Source: Flavobacterium enshiense DK69
Lineage (GTDB): Bacteria; Bacteroidota; Bacteroidia; Flavobacteriales; Flavobacteriaceae
Assembly (NCBI RefSeq): GCF_000498495.1
Contig: NZ_AVCS01000008.1
Location: forward strand, 62,001 to 126,000
Direction of reading: 5' to 3'
Length of the DNA: 64,000 nt
A program made the position numbers and the translations under genes. Below, piece by piece: positions 18,459-28,033 of this stretch. Numbering within the stretch: position 1 is the first letter of the stretch; each line of letters opens with the position of its first letter. The notes beneath the pieces were generated by a model that saw nothing but the letters and a program-made list of their open reading frames with translations, made no database searches and was not told the origin of the DNA.

Positions 18459-19424
18459 ATGATAAAACATGTGTCTGCGGGAATTTTGGCGTTAGCCTTA
18501 ACAACCTCTTGTGTTTCTAAAAAAATGTATACCGATTTAGAAACCAAATTCGCCGATTTAAAGAAAGAAAACCGCCAGTTGGCCGATGATAATGCTACAT
18601 TGTCTACAGCAAAAACCCAATTGGAGAATGATAAAACCACTTTGCAGTCGGAATTGGATAAACTGAAGGCCGAAAGAGATAAATTGGCTTCTGATTATGC
18701 TGCCGCAAGCAATAATTTGAAAACGTTGCAGTCTTCGTATAATGCTCTTGAAAAAAACAGCGACGAAGCTTTGAAAGCTAATATGGATAAAAACCGCGAT
18801 TTGTTGGCTCAACTGGAGGCGAAAGAAAAAGCCCTGGCTGCAGAAAGAACGCGTTTGGACAAATTAAACAAAGACCTGAAGGATCGTTCTGACCGTGTAA
18901 ACGAATTGGAAAGCATGATTGCTGCCAAAGAAGCGGCTATGAATAAGCTGAAAGAAACGCTGTCAAAATCGTTAAAAGCGTTTGAAGGAAAAGGTCTTAC
19001 TGTACAGCAAAAAGATGGTAAAGTATATGTTTCAATGGAAAACAAATTGCTTTTCCAATCCGGAAGTTGGGTGGTAAATCCTGATGGAAAAAAGGCGGTG
19101 GACTTAGTTGGGAAAGTATTGGGTGACAATCCGGATATTTCTGTTTTAATTGAAGGACATACTGATAACGACAAGATAAATGGAGCTATTGGCGGAGGTG
19201 TGGAAAGCAATTGGGATCTGTCTACTAAGCGTGCCACGGCTATCGTTAATATCCTTACATCAAATGGTATGGTTAGAAAAGAAAATTTAACCGCAGCAGG
19301 TCGTGGGGAATATTCACCTTTAATGAGCAACGAAACAGCAGAAGGTAAAGCGAAAAACCGTAGAATTGAAATCATCTTAACGCCAAAATTGGATGAAATC
19401 ACCAAGATGTTAAACGAAATTTAA
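18459..19424 (+). CDS. OmpA-family lipoprotein with coiled coil
   Basis: This 321-residue protein starts with a lipoprotein signal ending in the lipobox TTSC (C18). A long alpha-helical coiled coil follows, about 25-165, rich in Lys, Glu, Leu and Asp heptads. The C-terminal OmpA-like peptidoglycan-binding domain (about 190-315) shows IEGHTDN and the KAKNRRIEIIL end. It probably anchors the outer membrane to peptidoglycan from the periplasmic side. The coiled coil may act as a spacer or dimeriser. A strong terminator follows. Confidence 0.88.
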   Translation: MIKHVSAGILALALTTSCVSKKMYTDLETKFADLKKENRQLADDNATLSTAKTQLENDKTTLQSELDKLKAERDKLASDYAAASNNLKTLQSSYNALEKNSDEALKANMDKNRDLLAQLEAKEKALAAERTRLDKLNKDLKDRSDRVNELESMIAAKEAAMNKLKETLSKSLKAFEGKGLTVQQKDGKVYVSMENKLLFQSGSWVVNPDGKKAVDLVGKVLGDNPDISVLIEGHTDNDKINGAIGGGVESNWDLSTKRATAIVNILTSNGMVRKENLTAAGRGEYSPLMSNETAEGKAKNRRIEIILTPKLDEITKMLNEI

Positions 19425-19452
19425 TGAAACTGAACTAAGGTTCTGAGATACA

Positions 19453-19480
19453 AAGACTCTAAGGTAATTCTTAGGGTCTT
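19453..19480 (+). terminator. Terminator after the OmpA lipoprotein
   Basis: An 11-bp stem AAGACTCTAAG/CTTAGGGTCTT (one G-T pair) with a 6-base loop and a long T tract, 28 bases after the stop. Confidence 0.85.
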
Positions 19481-19501
19481 TTTTTTTGGATTCAACCTTT
19501 G

Positions 19502-19509
19502 TACATTTG
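19502..19509 (+). promoter_or_regulatory. Probable -7 element of the aldo/keto reductase gene
   Basis: TACATTTG lies 26 bases before the ATG at 19536. TTG occurs 13 bases upstream, within the T tract of the preceding terminator. Confidence 0.4.
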
Positions 19510-19535
19510 TGCCTCAGTACCTCAAATCTTAAAGA

Positions 19536-20576
19536 ATGAACTATACTATTTTACCTCATACCGATTTAAAAGTAAGCGAAATATGCCTTGGGACGATGAC
19601 CTTCGGAAACCAGAATACGGAAGCCGAGGCACATTCTCAGTTGGATTATGCCATAGAAAGAGGAATTAATTTCATCGATACGGCCGAGATGTACCCGATT
19701 GGAGGCAATGAACATATTTTTGGAAGTACCGAGCGTTTTATCGGAAGTTGGATCAATAAAATAGGAAAAAGCAAAAGGGAAGAATTGATTGTGGCGACTA
19801 AAATCGCAGGGCCTAACCGTGGATTGGGCTATATCCGTCAGCCGTTAGATTTCTCAAAGAAAAGCATACACGAAGCGGTTGATTTGAGCCTGAAAAACCT
19901 ACAGACGGATTACATCGATTTATATCAGATGCATTGGCCGGAACGCGTGATGAACATGTTCGGAAAACGGGGTGTTTCGGAAATTGACAACCAATGGAAT
20001 GAAAATATTTTCGAGGTATTGATGGTTTTTGATGGTTTAATCAAAGAAGGCAAAATCAAACATATAGGGGTTTCCAATGAAAATCCATGGGGAGTGATGA
20101 AGTTTTTAAGTGAAAGCGAAAAGCATAATTTACCGCGAATTGCCACGATTCAGAATCCTTTTTCACTTTTGAACCGTTTGTTCGAAGTAGGGCTATCTGA
20201 AATCTGCATGCGTGAGAAAGTCGGTTTGCTGGCTTATTCGCCACTTGGCTTCGGATTTATTACCGGAAAGCACCTGAACGGAATTGTGCCAAATTCTCGC
20301 CTGGATTTATTTCCTCAATTTACCCGTTATACGAATGAAAATTGTTATAAGGCAACCCGATTATATCAGGAATTGGCGAATGATAGCGGTATGACGCTAA
20401 CGGAAATGGCGATTGCTTTTGTATATCAACAGCAATTCGTAACATCAACAATTATCGGAGCTACAACAATGAGTCAATTGGAAGAAAATATTAATGCGTT
20501 CAGTACGGTTCTTTCCGATGCTGTATTGAACGAAATCAATAAAATTCAGGAATTGGTTCCGAATCCGGCTCCTTAA
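19536..20576 (+). CDS. NADP(H)-dependent aldo/keto reductase, Tas-like
   Basis: A 346-residue TIM-barrel oxidoreductase. The catalytic tetrad is visible: Asp and Tyr in FIDTAEMYP, Lys in VATKIAGP and His in LYQMHWPER. The C-terminal cofactor site is IIGATTMSQLEENI. Length and the NENPWGVMKF segment resemble E. coli Tas rather than the shorter AKR subfamilies. The physiological carbonyl substrate is unknown. It is monocistronic and convergent with the next gene, with two bases between the stops. Confidence 0.88.
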   Translation: MNYTILPHTDLKVSEICLGTMTFGNQNTEAEAHSQLDYAIERGINFIDTAEMYPIGGNEHIFGSTERFIGSWINKIGKSKREELIVATKIAGPNRGLGYIRQPLDFSKKSIHEAVDLSLKNLQTDYIDLYQMHWPERVMNMFGKRGVSEIDNQWNENIFEVLMVFDGLIKEGKIKHIGVSNENPWGVMKFLSESEKHNLPRIATIQNPFSLLNRLFEVGLSEICMREKVGLLAYSPLGFGFITGKHLNGIVPNSRLDLFPQFTRYTNENCYKATRLYQELANDSGMTLTEMAIAFVYQQQFVTSTIIGATTMSQLEENINAFSTVLSDAVLNEINKIQELVPNPAP

Positions 20577-20578
20577 TT

Positions 20579-21235
20579 TTATTTCACTAGCTTGAAGTTG
20601 AAAGCATTGCTGCCCGTAGCACCATAAATTCTCAGCCATAACGGTAAGTAGCCTTCTGTTCCGCGGGCGGCCGAAATGTCTCCGAGGTCGAGGATGTTTT
20701 CTTTTTTCCATCCCATTTCGACGAGTAATGCCATTACTTTTGATTTGGCTTCTGCATCATTGCCGCTAATGTAATTGATGTGGTCACCGTTTCCAATAAG
20801 TGTTGGGTTTACCATCAGGCCGTTCCACATCGTATTTAGTGTTTTAACCACTTTTGCTTCCGGATATGCTTTTTGGATTTCCTCCCCCAAAGAAGTGGAA
20901 TTGCTCAATGAAGGAATCAGTGTTGGTGGCATTCCCTGACTAAAATCCAAGGGATTGGCCAAGTCAACCAGTATTTTTCCTTTTAGACCAGTGCCAGCTA
21001 ACTGCAAAGCGTCCAATGAATGTTCTCCTTTGGTACAGTTAAATACGATTTCACCAAAAACTGTCGCCTCAGCAAAGGTGCCTGAGCTGGTTTGGCCTGA
21101 ATTCTTGTTTACAAATTCAAGGGCTTTTTCATTGTTTTTTGTTCGGCTTCCAATCATAACATCGTGTCCCAATGCTGCCAATTTCGAACCGATGGTTTCT
21201 CCCACTATTCCGGTCCCTAAAACTGCTATTTTCAT
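20579..21235 (-). CDS. NADP-binding reductase, F420-dependent oxidoreductase-like
   Basis: The 218-residue protein has an N-terminal Rossmann fold (AVLGTGIVGETIGSKL, then MIGSRTKN, a pattern fitting NADP preference). It belongs to the family named after NADPH:F420 oxidoreductase. The ILVDLANPLDF and VKTLNTMWNGLM segments are typical. Members in organisms without F420, as expected here, are NADPH reductases of unknown substrate. Its start lies 3 bases after the stop of the upstream Hhip-like gene, so the two are almost certainly one operon. Confidence 0.8.
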   Translation of the reverse strand: MKIAVLGTGIVGETIGSKLAALGHDVMIGSRTKNNEKALEFVNKNSGQTSSGTFAEATVFGEIVFNCTKGEHSLDALQLAGTGLKGKILVDLANPLDFSQGMPPTLIPSLSNSTSLGEEIQKAYPEAKVVKTLNTMWNGLMVNPTLIGNGDHINYISGNDAEAKSKVMALLVEMGWKKENILDLGDISAARGTEGYLPLWLRIYGATGSNAFNFKLVK

Positions 21236-21238
21236 AAT

Positions 21239-22633
21239 TTAAAATTTATTTGAGACCATAATTTTTTGCGTATAAATCTGCCCTAGATTGCTTTTTATTT
21301 CCAAAAGATACCATCCGGAAGCAAAGTTTCCGGTGTTTACGGAATTTATCGGCTCGTTCTCTGTTTTTTTCGAAAGCATTTTTTTACCCATGCTGTCAAA
21401 TAGGGTTATGGCAGTAGCGAAAACACCTTCATCGTCAGTTTGAATGAAGAATTCGGATTTTGAAGGGTTTGGATAAATTTTAATTTTTTTTTTAGTTGAT
21501 TTCACAACGCTCAATGAACTGTCAATTAATTTGTAAATGACTCCGTTATTAATGGAACCTGCATAAAGTTCGCCATTCATATCTTCCCCGAAGGTTACAA
21601 ATCTATTACCGCTGAAGGTTTGGGAGAAAGTAACGTTTCCGGAACTGTCCACCATGCCTATTTTAGCTAGACAATAGTCGGAAAAGAAATATTTGCCCTG
21701 AAAATTAGGATAACTAGGTCCACGGTAAACATAGCCTCCGGTTATGGAACAAGCTCCCGAGGTATGATTTGTAACGACCAAAGGCATTTTCATAGAGCTC
21801 TGCGTGGGACAACCGGAAGAATTGTAAGCCGTGTTCCCTTCATAACAACGCCAACCATAATTAAGGCCGGCTTGGGTTCCTCCAGCTCGATTGACTTCTT
21901 CGTATTGGTTCTGACCCACATCGGCAATCCATAAATCGCCATTTTGTCTGTCGAACGAAAATTTCCATGGATTCCGAAGTCCGATAGCCCAGATTTCATC
22001 TGCTCCTGCCGCGCCCGCATAGGGATTGCCTGGCGGAATTCCATAGGGCGAACCTGAGTTGACATCAATACGAAGCATTTTTCCCAACAGTTCATTGATG
22101 TTTTGCGCTCGGTTTTCAGGATCGCCTGCGCCACCGCCGTCACCCATACCGATGTATAGGTAGCCGTCAGGACCAAATTTTAATGAACCACCATTATGGT
22201 TGGAATAGGGTTGCGGTATGGTTAATAGGATGGTGGCAGTTGGATTGGCTACATTGGGATTGCCGGAACTTACCGAATATCGGGCTATGATCGTTGCCCC
22301 ATCACTGACTCTGGTGTAATTCACATAAAAATAACCATTTGAAGCATAATTGGGATGAAACGCCAATCCGAGTAATCCTTGTTCTCCACTGGCATTAGTT
22401 AAGGATGAAAGGTTTAAAAAAGGAGTTGGATTTGTAGTCCCGTTAGGATTCAGGATTTTGATAAGACCATCTTGTTCCGCCACAAAGAGTCTGCTGTCGC
22501 CACAATGCGTAATTTCCACTGGAGAGGAAAACCCTGTTCCAAAACTTTGTAATCCAATTACTGCGGGACCTGTTTGGGAATGCTGTGTGCATTGGATAAA
22601 GACCAAAGCAATTAATAGGAATACTGTTCTCAT
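21239..22633 (-). CDS. Secreted PQQ-dependent sugar dehydrogenase-like beta-propeller, T9SS type A cargo
   Basis: 464 residues: signal peptide (1 to about 18), a six-bladed beta-propeller of the soluble glucose/sorbosone dehydrogenase family (about 25-375), and a T9SS type A sorting domain (about 385-464; IYPNPSKSEFF, LFDSMGKKM, TQKIMVSNKF). Family hallmarks include GEQGLLGLAFHP, NHNGGSLKFGPDGYLYIGMGDGG and GLRNPWKFSFD. The cofactor would be PQQ, but propellers of this family can also lack redox activity. It is the first gene of a two-gene unit with the NADP reductase. Confidence 0.88.
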   Translation of the reverse strand: MRTVFLLIALVFIQCTQHSQTGPAVIGLQSFGTGFSSPVEITHCGDSRLFVAEQDGLIKILNPNGTTNPTPFLNLSSLTNASGEQGLLGLAFHPNYASNGYFYVNYTRVSDGATIIARYSVSSGNPNVANPTATILLTIPQPYSNHNGGSLKFGPDGYLYIGMGDGGGAGDPENRAQNINELLGKMLRIDVNSGSPYGIPPGNPYAGAAGADEIWAIGLRNPWKFSFDRQNGDLWIADVGQNQYEEVNRAGGTQAGLNYGWRCYEGNTAYNSSGCPTQSSMKMPLVVTNHTSGACSITGGYVYRGPSYPNFQGKYFFSDYCLAKIGMVDSSGNVTFSQTFSGNRFVTFGEDMNGELYAGSINNGVIYKLIDSSLSVVKSTKKKIKIYPNPSKSEFFIQTDDEGVFATAITLFDSMGKKMLSKKTENEPINSVNTGNFASGWYLLEIKSNLGQIYTQKIMVSNKF

Positions 22634-22665
22634 GCTTTAATGGTTTGATTGTCATAAATTTATAA

Positions 22666-22694
22666 AAAAATCCCGACATATAGCCGGGATTTTT
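22666..22694 (-). terminator. Terminator after the VWA/toroid operon
   Basis: Stem AAAAATCCCG/CGGGATTTTT with a 9-base loop, about 20 bases after the VWA gene stop. Confidence 0.75.
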
Positions 22695-22711
22695 ATTAAG
22701 AAAATTAATGC

Positions 22712-23872
22712 TTACTTTTCTACCGTGTACCCTTTGGTTTTGGCAAAAGCAATCACCGAACTGTTGATTGCTCCGCCCAAATCGTCTTGGGTATTACTTT
22801 TCTTCATTTCAGCATCGATGTAGGATTGACGTTTTTTTGCCAATTCGCCAATTTCTTTCTGGATGGCTTCACGCTCTTTTGCCTTTTTATCAACGTAAAC
22901 TTTGATTTCGGCTTTGGACTTGTTTTGCAGTTCTCTTGGCAATTCCTCTTTTTTGAGTTTATCAATAGCTCTTTCATCGTCTTTTATTTTATCCACCAAA
23001 TCCCAGCTGTCGTTTTTGTAAACTGCTTTTGACTTACTCACGGCGCGTTCTGTATAATTCGCTGCGGAAACTCTTTGCGCATTGGAATCCTGCATTTCCT
23101 GGTTTCTTTTTTTAGCATTTCCCATAGCGCCATAACTGATGTAGGTTGTATTGATTTGGGCATTGCACTCCGAAATACGGACATCATAAGGCGTGGCAAT
23201 GTAAATAACGGCTTTATTGGAATCAATGTTGAAGTATTTTCCCTTCCCGGCATCGGCACCATCTTTCCAAAAAGTTCGGATGCCTTCTTCCTGATTCCCG
23301 CAGAAAATGGTGTTCACATAAATATCCTTTTTCAGTGCATCACTGATGGCTTCTTTATAATTAATGTTGCCTTGGTTGAAAGGTTCGTTCCCTGCAATGT
23401 ACAATAGTTTCATGTTTGATTTGTCCTTGCCCCAATTCAGTTGATTGGTCGCATCGGCAATTACAGCACCGCAATATTCCGAGCCGCCGTTGGTACGAAG
23501 GGAGAACAGTTTTTCGGAAATAAGGTCCAAATCGGTTGTCAATGGAGCCACTTGACGGATGTAATTGGATTGAGCCGATAAACCGTCGTTGCCGTATTCA
23601 TATAAACCGATTTCGATATCCGGAGTTTTGCCGTGGTATTTCAAAGTGGTCAAAGTGTTAACGATGTTCCACAAACGGGATTTTGCCTGTTCGATCAACC
23701 CGTCCATACTGTTGGAGGTATCCAGAAGAATGGCTACCTGGATTTTGGTATTCTCGGTTTTGACCTTCTTCTCAGTTGCCATTGGAATTCTTTCGTTACT
23801 CTTGGCATTAGTACAGTTTGCAAAAGATAATGCGGTTGCAAAAAGACTGGATATGATGAATGTGTTTCGCAT
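22712..23872 (-). CDS. VWA-domain lipoprotein
   Basis: The 386-residue protein starts with a lipoprotein signal; a cysteine in SFANC (C20) is the likely lipid site. A von Willebrand factor A domain occupies about 45-250, with an intact MIDAS start DTSNS (DxSxS). The C-terminal third is Lys/Glu-rich and probably helical (about 275-370). VWA domains bind proteins through a metal ion. The gene follows the toroid gene by 17 bases in the same direction, so both products probably work together at the cell envelope. The partner and ligand are unknown. Confidence 0.82.
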   Translation of the reverse strand: MRNTFIISSLFATALSFANCTNAKSNERIPMATEKKVKTENTKIQVAILLDTSNSMDGLIEQAKSRLWNIVNTLTTLKYHGKTPDIEIGLYEYGNDGLSAQSNYIRQVAPLTTDLDLISEKLFSLRTNGGSEYCGAVIADATNQLNWGKDKSNMKLLYIAGNEPFNQGNINYKEAISDALKKDIYVNTIFCGNQEEGIRTFWKDGADAGKGKYFNIDSNKAVIYIATPYDVRISECNAQINTTYISYGAMGNAKKRNQEMQDSNAQRVSAANYTERAVSKSKAVYKNDSWDLVDKIKDDERAIDKLKKEELPRELQNKSKAEIKVYVDKKAKEREAIQKEIGELAKKRQSYIDAEMKKSNTQDDLGGAINSSVIAFAKTKGYTVEK

Positions 23873-23889
23873 GGTATTTGTTTTTTAGA

Positions 23890-25194
23890 TTATTGTTGTA
23901 AGGTTTTGATATCGTTTTCTATGGTTAAGATCAGTAAGCAGGTTGCCGTACAGAACACCGGGCTGGTGATACAGTGGTGACCATTCCAACTGCCGTTCTC
24001 GTTCTGTATTTTGATGATCTTGCCGCTTACGTTGTCGTACCAGTGTTTCCAGTCGGAGTCTTTTTTCACCATCAGGGATTCCCCGGTTTGTAAAAAGCTC
24101 ATGAATTCTTCCCCGCCGTTGTTGCCGAAACCATTCATCACATTGTTGTCCATCGCCTGTACTTTGGCCGCTTTGTAAACTTTATCCGCTACTTCATAGC
24201 TGGCAGCTTTTTCCTTCGGAATCCCTATTTTCTCCAGATTATCACGGTTTAAAACTGCTTTTTTATCGATTTTGCCCGAAGCTTTGGCTTCTTCAAATAC
24301 GGTTTCTGCTTCTTTGGCTTCCGCGGCGCTTCCACGTACAGAACTACTTACAGCATATAGCATGATTCCGGCCCCATCATCGGTTTTGGCGGTTTTGCTG
24401 TCGGCATCGTAATTGCCTTTTTGGTAGTTTCGGGCGGCATCGATTTTGTCTTTGTCGACTTTGATGTTTTTGTTTTTGGAAGCCTGCTCCAATCCGGCAT
24501 TGGCAAACGACGATTGTAACACGCCTGCCCAACCGGCTCCGCTTACTCTTCCGCTGGCATCATACGATTTTTCGATTTTGTCCACGCAAATTTGTATGGC
24601 ATTTTCGACTCTTTTTTTAAGGGTTCCGTTCGGTAAAGTCGGAACAACCTGATTTAAAAATTGTAAAGTCAGCGCGGCATCGATGTTTTGGCCGAGTTTG
24701 GTTTGAATTTGGGTTCCGCGCACTTGGGTTATGTAGTCGTTGTTTTTGTTTTTCTCCACTTCGGATAATAAAAAATCAAGTGCATTTTTAAGTTGTTGTC
24801 TGTATTTTCCTTTTTCGATGGAGTAGCCCATACGGTACAGTGCCATGGAAGCCATAGCCGTAGTGGCCGGATCTGAACTTACGGCATGTGGGTTCATTTC
24901 GCCCTGATTGCTGTGGGAACCTGCTCCCCAACCACCATCAGAGTTTTGGGCGTCTATTAACCATTTTTCACCTTGGTCTATTGCAGATGCTGTTTTGGAA
25001 TCATTTTTGTATTTGGCATAATCGGTTACAGATTGTTCACCCATGACCGACATAAATACGCAGGGTTTCTCTTCCGATACAGGTTTTTCATGAGTTGTGA
25101 TAAATCTGTTTTCAGTTGTGAATTTATCTTTCAGAATGATGCCTGTAACCAGTGCCGTGGCACTTAATACTATTGCTAAATTTTCCGTTTTCAT
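23890..25194 (-). CDS. Alpha/alpha-toroid (prenyltransferase/squalene cyclase-like) envelope protein
   Basis: 434 residues, with an N-terminal hydrophobic anchor or signal (about 5-24). Toroid-type helical repeats carry the QW-like segments QNSDGGWGAGS and ENGSWNGHHC, and STA-type repeats such as DPATTAMASMALYRMG. These folds occur in terpene cyclases, protein prenyltransferases and alpha-2-macroglobulin thioester domains. No DXDD cyclase acid motif is visible, so a catalytic terpene role is unlikely. It shares an operon with a VWA lipoprotein and is divergent from a LytS/LytTR pair. Function unknown. Confidence 0.65.
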   Translation of the reverse strand: MKTENLAIVLSATALVTGIILKDKFTTENRFITTHEKPVSEEKPCVFMSVMGEQSVTDYAKYKNDSKTASAIDQGEKWLIDAQNSDGGWGAGSHSNQGEMNPHAVSSDPATTAMASMALYRMGYSIEKGKYRQQLKNALDFLLSEVEKNKNNDYITQVRGTQIQTKLGQNIDAALTLQFLNQVVPTLPNGTLKKRVENAIQICVDKIEKSYDASGRVSGAGWAGVLQSSFANAGLEQASKNKNIKVDKDKIDAARNYQKGNYDADSKTAKTDDGAGIMLYAVSSSVRGSAAEAKEAETVFEEAKASGKIDKKAVLNRDNLEKIGIPKEKAASYEVADKVYKAAKVQAMDNNVMNGFGNNGGEEFMSFLQTGESLMVKKDSDWKHWYDNVSGKIIKIQNENGSWNGHHCITSPVFCTATCLLILTIENDIKTLQQ

Positions 25195-25344
25195 GATTTT
25201 TTGGTTTAAGATTCTATTTCAAAATTATCCTTAGAATCGGCACCTTTTTTGCAGAATGGGTGAAACCGGGTTTTGACTTGGTGAAACAGCTTGCGGGACC
25301 GTTTTTAAAATATTTACTTTACATTTACATAGAAACACTGTAGT

Positions 25345-27174
25345 ATGTCACTGAAAAAGGCTCTTTTCACTCTTATTTTTTTACTGTTGAACCTCACGTT
25401 TGAGGCTTCAGCGCAGGATACTATTCAGCCATCTGCAGTAAAAAGTAAAAAGGCGGCATCATATAAAATAAGCAGAGCGGCTGATGATTTGAAAGAGTCT
25501 TTGGATGCTAACGATGAGGTCGAAATTGCCAAGAATTATGAAAAGCTGGCCGAGGGGTTCATCGAAAGAGGCGACAACGCCAAAGCGGAAGAATACCTAA
25601 AAAAAGCATTGGCTACGTATACGAAACTAAAACGCAATCGCGATCAGACGAGAGTTACAAGAAGTTTGGCCAAAGTGCAGGAATCGCAAAAGAAAATCAG
25701 TTCGGCAATTCAGAATTATGAAGCGGCAGGAGCAGCTTCTATGGAGAAAAGTGAAGAGCAGGTAAACAGAAACGATGCCAATCGCTTGCGAAGTGCCAAT
25801 AGTCCGGCGGCTCAGATGAATTATTCCAATGCGAATATTAAGTTGTTGGAAAAAGAAGATAAAAAAGCTGAAGTGGCCGATGCTTATGTGCAACAGGCAG
25901 AAGCCAATCTTCAGCAAAAAAACAAGGAAGTAGCTATTGAGAGCTATGAAAAAGCAATTTCCTACGTGAAAGACAAACCGGAAGAAGTCGTGAAACTGAA
26001 AACGGAAATAGCGAAAGTATATGCTTCCGACAACCAGTTCGATAAGGCATTGGGGATAAGTGAAAAATTACTGGCCGAAGCTGAAAAAACGAACGATTTC
26101 GATACACAAATCAAACAGTTGCAAACGCTGGCGACGATTTATTTTAAGAAGAACGAACCAGAAAAAGCGATTCAGTGTTTGAAACAAGCCTATCAGTTGG
26201 CATTGCGGCAAGGGAAAACTGCTGAGGTGAAAACAAGTGTGCTGCAGTTGCTGCAGTATTACAAAGCCAATGGCAAGGACAAGGAAAGCATCGCCTTGTA
26301 CGACGATTTCTTTCAGAATTTCGACAAGCTGATCCGCAACGACAGTTCTTTAATAGATGAAAAGACCTTTCAGGTAACCGAAGAGAAAATCCGTCAGCTT
26401 GAAAAGGAAAAAGCCCTGAAAGACGAACTCATCGCTAAGAAAAATACCTTCAATTATGTGTTGATGGGTTCATTATTGTTGTTGCTTTTGCTGGTGGGGT
26501 TAATTGTGAAGGCGCTGTATTCCATCAAAACCAAGAACAAGGAAATTGCCTTGCAGTCGCTGCGCCGTGAAATGAACCCGCATTTTATTTTCAACAGCCT
26601 GAACAGTGTGAATCAGTTCATTTCCCAAAACAAGGAGCTGGAAGCTAATAAATACCTGACTTCCTATTCGCATCTGATGCGTAACATGATGGAAAACTCG
26701 AACAAGGATTTCATCAGTTTGAGCAGTGAAATTGAACAACTGAAAAAGTATCTGGATTTAGAACACTTGCGTTTTCAGGACAAATTCGACTATCAGATTG
26801 TAGTTGATGATGCGTTAGATACAGAAACGACCTTCGTGCCCAACATGCTCATCCAACCACATCTGGAAAACGCAATTTGGCACGGGCTGCGTTATAGAGA
26901 AACTAAAGGGTTGTTGTTGTTGAAATTCGAACTGAACCGTGGAAAAGTATCCGTGATAGTTGACGATAATGGTATCGGCCTGACCGAAAGTGCCGCACTG
27001 AAAACTCGCAACCAGAAAGTACACCAGTCGCGCGGGGTGACCAACACCAGTGAACGCATCAGTTTGTTGAATGGACTGTACAAAACGCAAATCGATTTTT
27101 CCATTACCGAAAAGAACAGCGGGACCACAGGAACCTTAGTGACGATAACCTTTCCATTGTTAGATAAAATATGA
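25345..27174 (+). CDS. TPR-containing LytS-type sensor histidine kinase
   Basis: 609 residues: signal peptide (1-24), periplasmic tetratricopeptide-like repeats with coiled coil (about 40-365), one membrane span (371-391), then a His_kinase domain with the phospho-acceptor H413 in NPHFIFNS. The ATPase domain has the N box QPHLENAIWHGL (504-515) and G box DNGIG (541-545). Kinases of this class phosphorylate LytTR regulators. The regulator follows immediately, its ATG overlapping this stop. The periplasmic TPR array suggests sensing through protein contacts. The VWA/toroid operon is divergent 150 bases away and is a natural candidate target or sensor partner. Confidence 0.9.
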   Translation: MSLKKALFTLIFLLLNLTFEASAQDTIQPSAVKSKKAASYKISRAADDLKESLDANDEVEIAKNYEKLAEGFIERGDNAKAEEYLKKALATYTKLKRNRDQTRVTRSLAKVQESQKKISSAIQNYEAAGAASMEKSEEQVNRNDANRLRSANSPAAQMNYSNANIKLLEKEDKKAEVADAYVQQAEANLQQKNKEVAIESYEKAISYVKDKPEEVVKLKTEIAKVYASDNQFDKALGISEKLLAEAEKTNDFDTQIKQLQTLATIYFKKNEPEKAIQCLKQAYQLALRQGKTAEVKTSVLQLLQYYKANGKDKESIALYDDFFQNFDKLIRNDSSLIDEKTFQVTEEKIRQLEKEKALKDELIAKKNTFNYVLMGSLLLLLLLVGLIVKALYSIKTKNKEIALQSLRREMNPHFIFNSLNSVNQFISQNKELEANKYLTSYSHLMRNMMENSNKDFISLSSEIEQLKKYLDLEHLRFQDKFDYQIVVDDALDTETTFVPNMLIQPHLENAIWHGLRYRETKGLLLLKFELNRGKVSVIVDDNGIGLTESAALKTRNQKVHQSRGVTNTSERISLLNGLYKTQIDFSITEKNSGTTGTLVTITFPLLDKI

Positions 27175-27920
27175 TGACCATCCAGAAAATAAAAGCCGTA
27201 ATTGTTGAAGACGAAGTAGCTGCCCGCGAAGTGCTCAAAAATTATTTGGGCAAGTATTGCCCGCAGGTGGAAGTTATCGGCGAAGCACAAAACATAAAAG
27301 AAGCGGTTCCGCTACTGCATGAAGTGACTCCGCAACTGGTTTTTCTGGATGTAGAAATGCCTTTCGGGAATGCCTTTGATGTATTGGAAGCTTGTAAAGA
27401 TTTACATTTTGAAACGATTTTCGTGACTGCTTTTTCCGAGTATTCACTGAAAGCCCTCAATCAAAGTGCGGCGTATTATCTGTTGAAACCCATCAGTATT
27501 GAAGAATTGATCATGGCGGTCAACAAAGTACAGCAGCATATTTTGAACCATGAGCTTTTCAATAGGAATAAAATCATCGTTGAGAATTTCAGGGAAACCC
27601 AACCTGAAAAGAAGCAGGTCATCCTCCCTACATTGGAAGGTTTCGAGGTGGTAAAAATGGAAGACATCGTCCGATTGCGGGGCAATGGCAACTTCACCGA
27701 TTTACACTTGGCCGACGGAAGCAAAAAAATGGTCTGCCGTTTTCTGAAACATTTTTCGGAGATCCTGCCGTTTCCTTTTTTACGCGTCCACAAATCGCAC
27801 ATCATCAACATCAATTTCGTGAAATCGTACAACAAAGGCGGTTACATCATGCTGAATGACGGAGCCGAAATCGAAATTTCGCCAACTTATAAAGAAGAAT
27901 TTTTGAGAAATTTTAAGTAG
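27171..27920 (+). CDS. LytTR-family response regulator
   Basis: 249 residues. The receiver domain (about 7-125) has acidic residues near 13-14, the phospho-acceptor D60 in VFLDVEMP, and the LLKP lysine. A LytTR DNA-binding domain (about 147-249) follows, with the RLRGNGNFTDLHL and FLRVHKSHIIN segments typical of the fold. It overlaps the kinase gene by 4 bases, marking a co-translated two-component pair. LytTR proteins usually bind paired direct repeats upstream of targets. Confidence 0.92.
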   Translation: MMTIQKIKAVIVEDEVAAREVLKNYLGKYCPQVEVIGEAQNIKEAVPLLHEVTPQLVFLDVEMPFGNAFDVLEACKDLHFETIFVTAFSEYSLKALNQSAAYYLLKPISIEELIMAVNKVQQHILNHELFNRNKIIVENFRETQPEKKQVILPTLEGFEVVKMEDIVRLRGNGNFTDLHLADGSKKMVCRFLKHFSEILPFPFLRVHKSHIININFVKSYNKGGYIMLNDGAEIEISPTYKEEFLRNFK

Positions 27921-28033
27921 GAATAGCAATTCTATGGCACGCGGATAACGCTGATTTTGCAGATTACCGCAGATTTGTAATAAGGAGCCTAAAAAAAGTT
28001 AGATCCTTAGCTTCTCAATACTTTATACCTTCC
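27921..28033. repeat. Short degenerate GxGGATT-type repeat
   Basis: At 27939-27978 the unit GCxGATT recurs about every 9-11 bases four times (GCGGATA, GCTGATT, GCAGATT, GCAGATT). It lies between convergent genes. Similar degenerate arrays occur between genes in other Flavobacterium genomes, from memory and not checked here. Confidence 0.35.

Noticed and set aside
23890-25194. Terpene cyclase or squalene-hopene cyclase
   Set aside because: No DXDD or related acidic catalytic motif, and the VWA neighbour does not fit terpene synthesis; only the toroid fold is kept.
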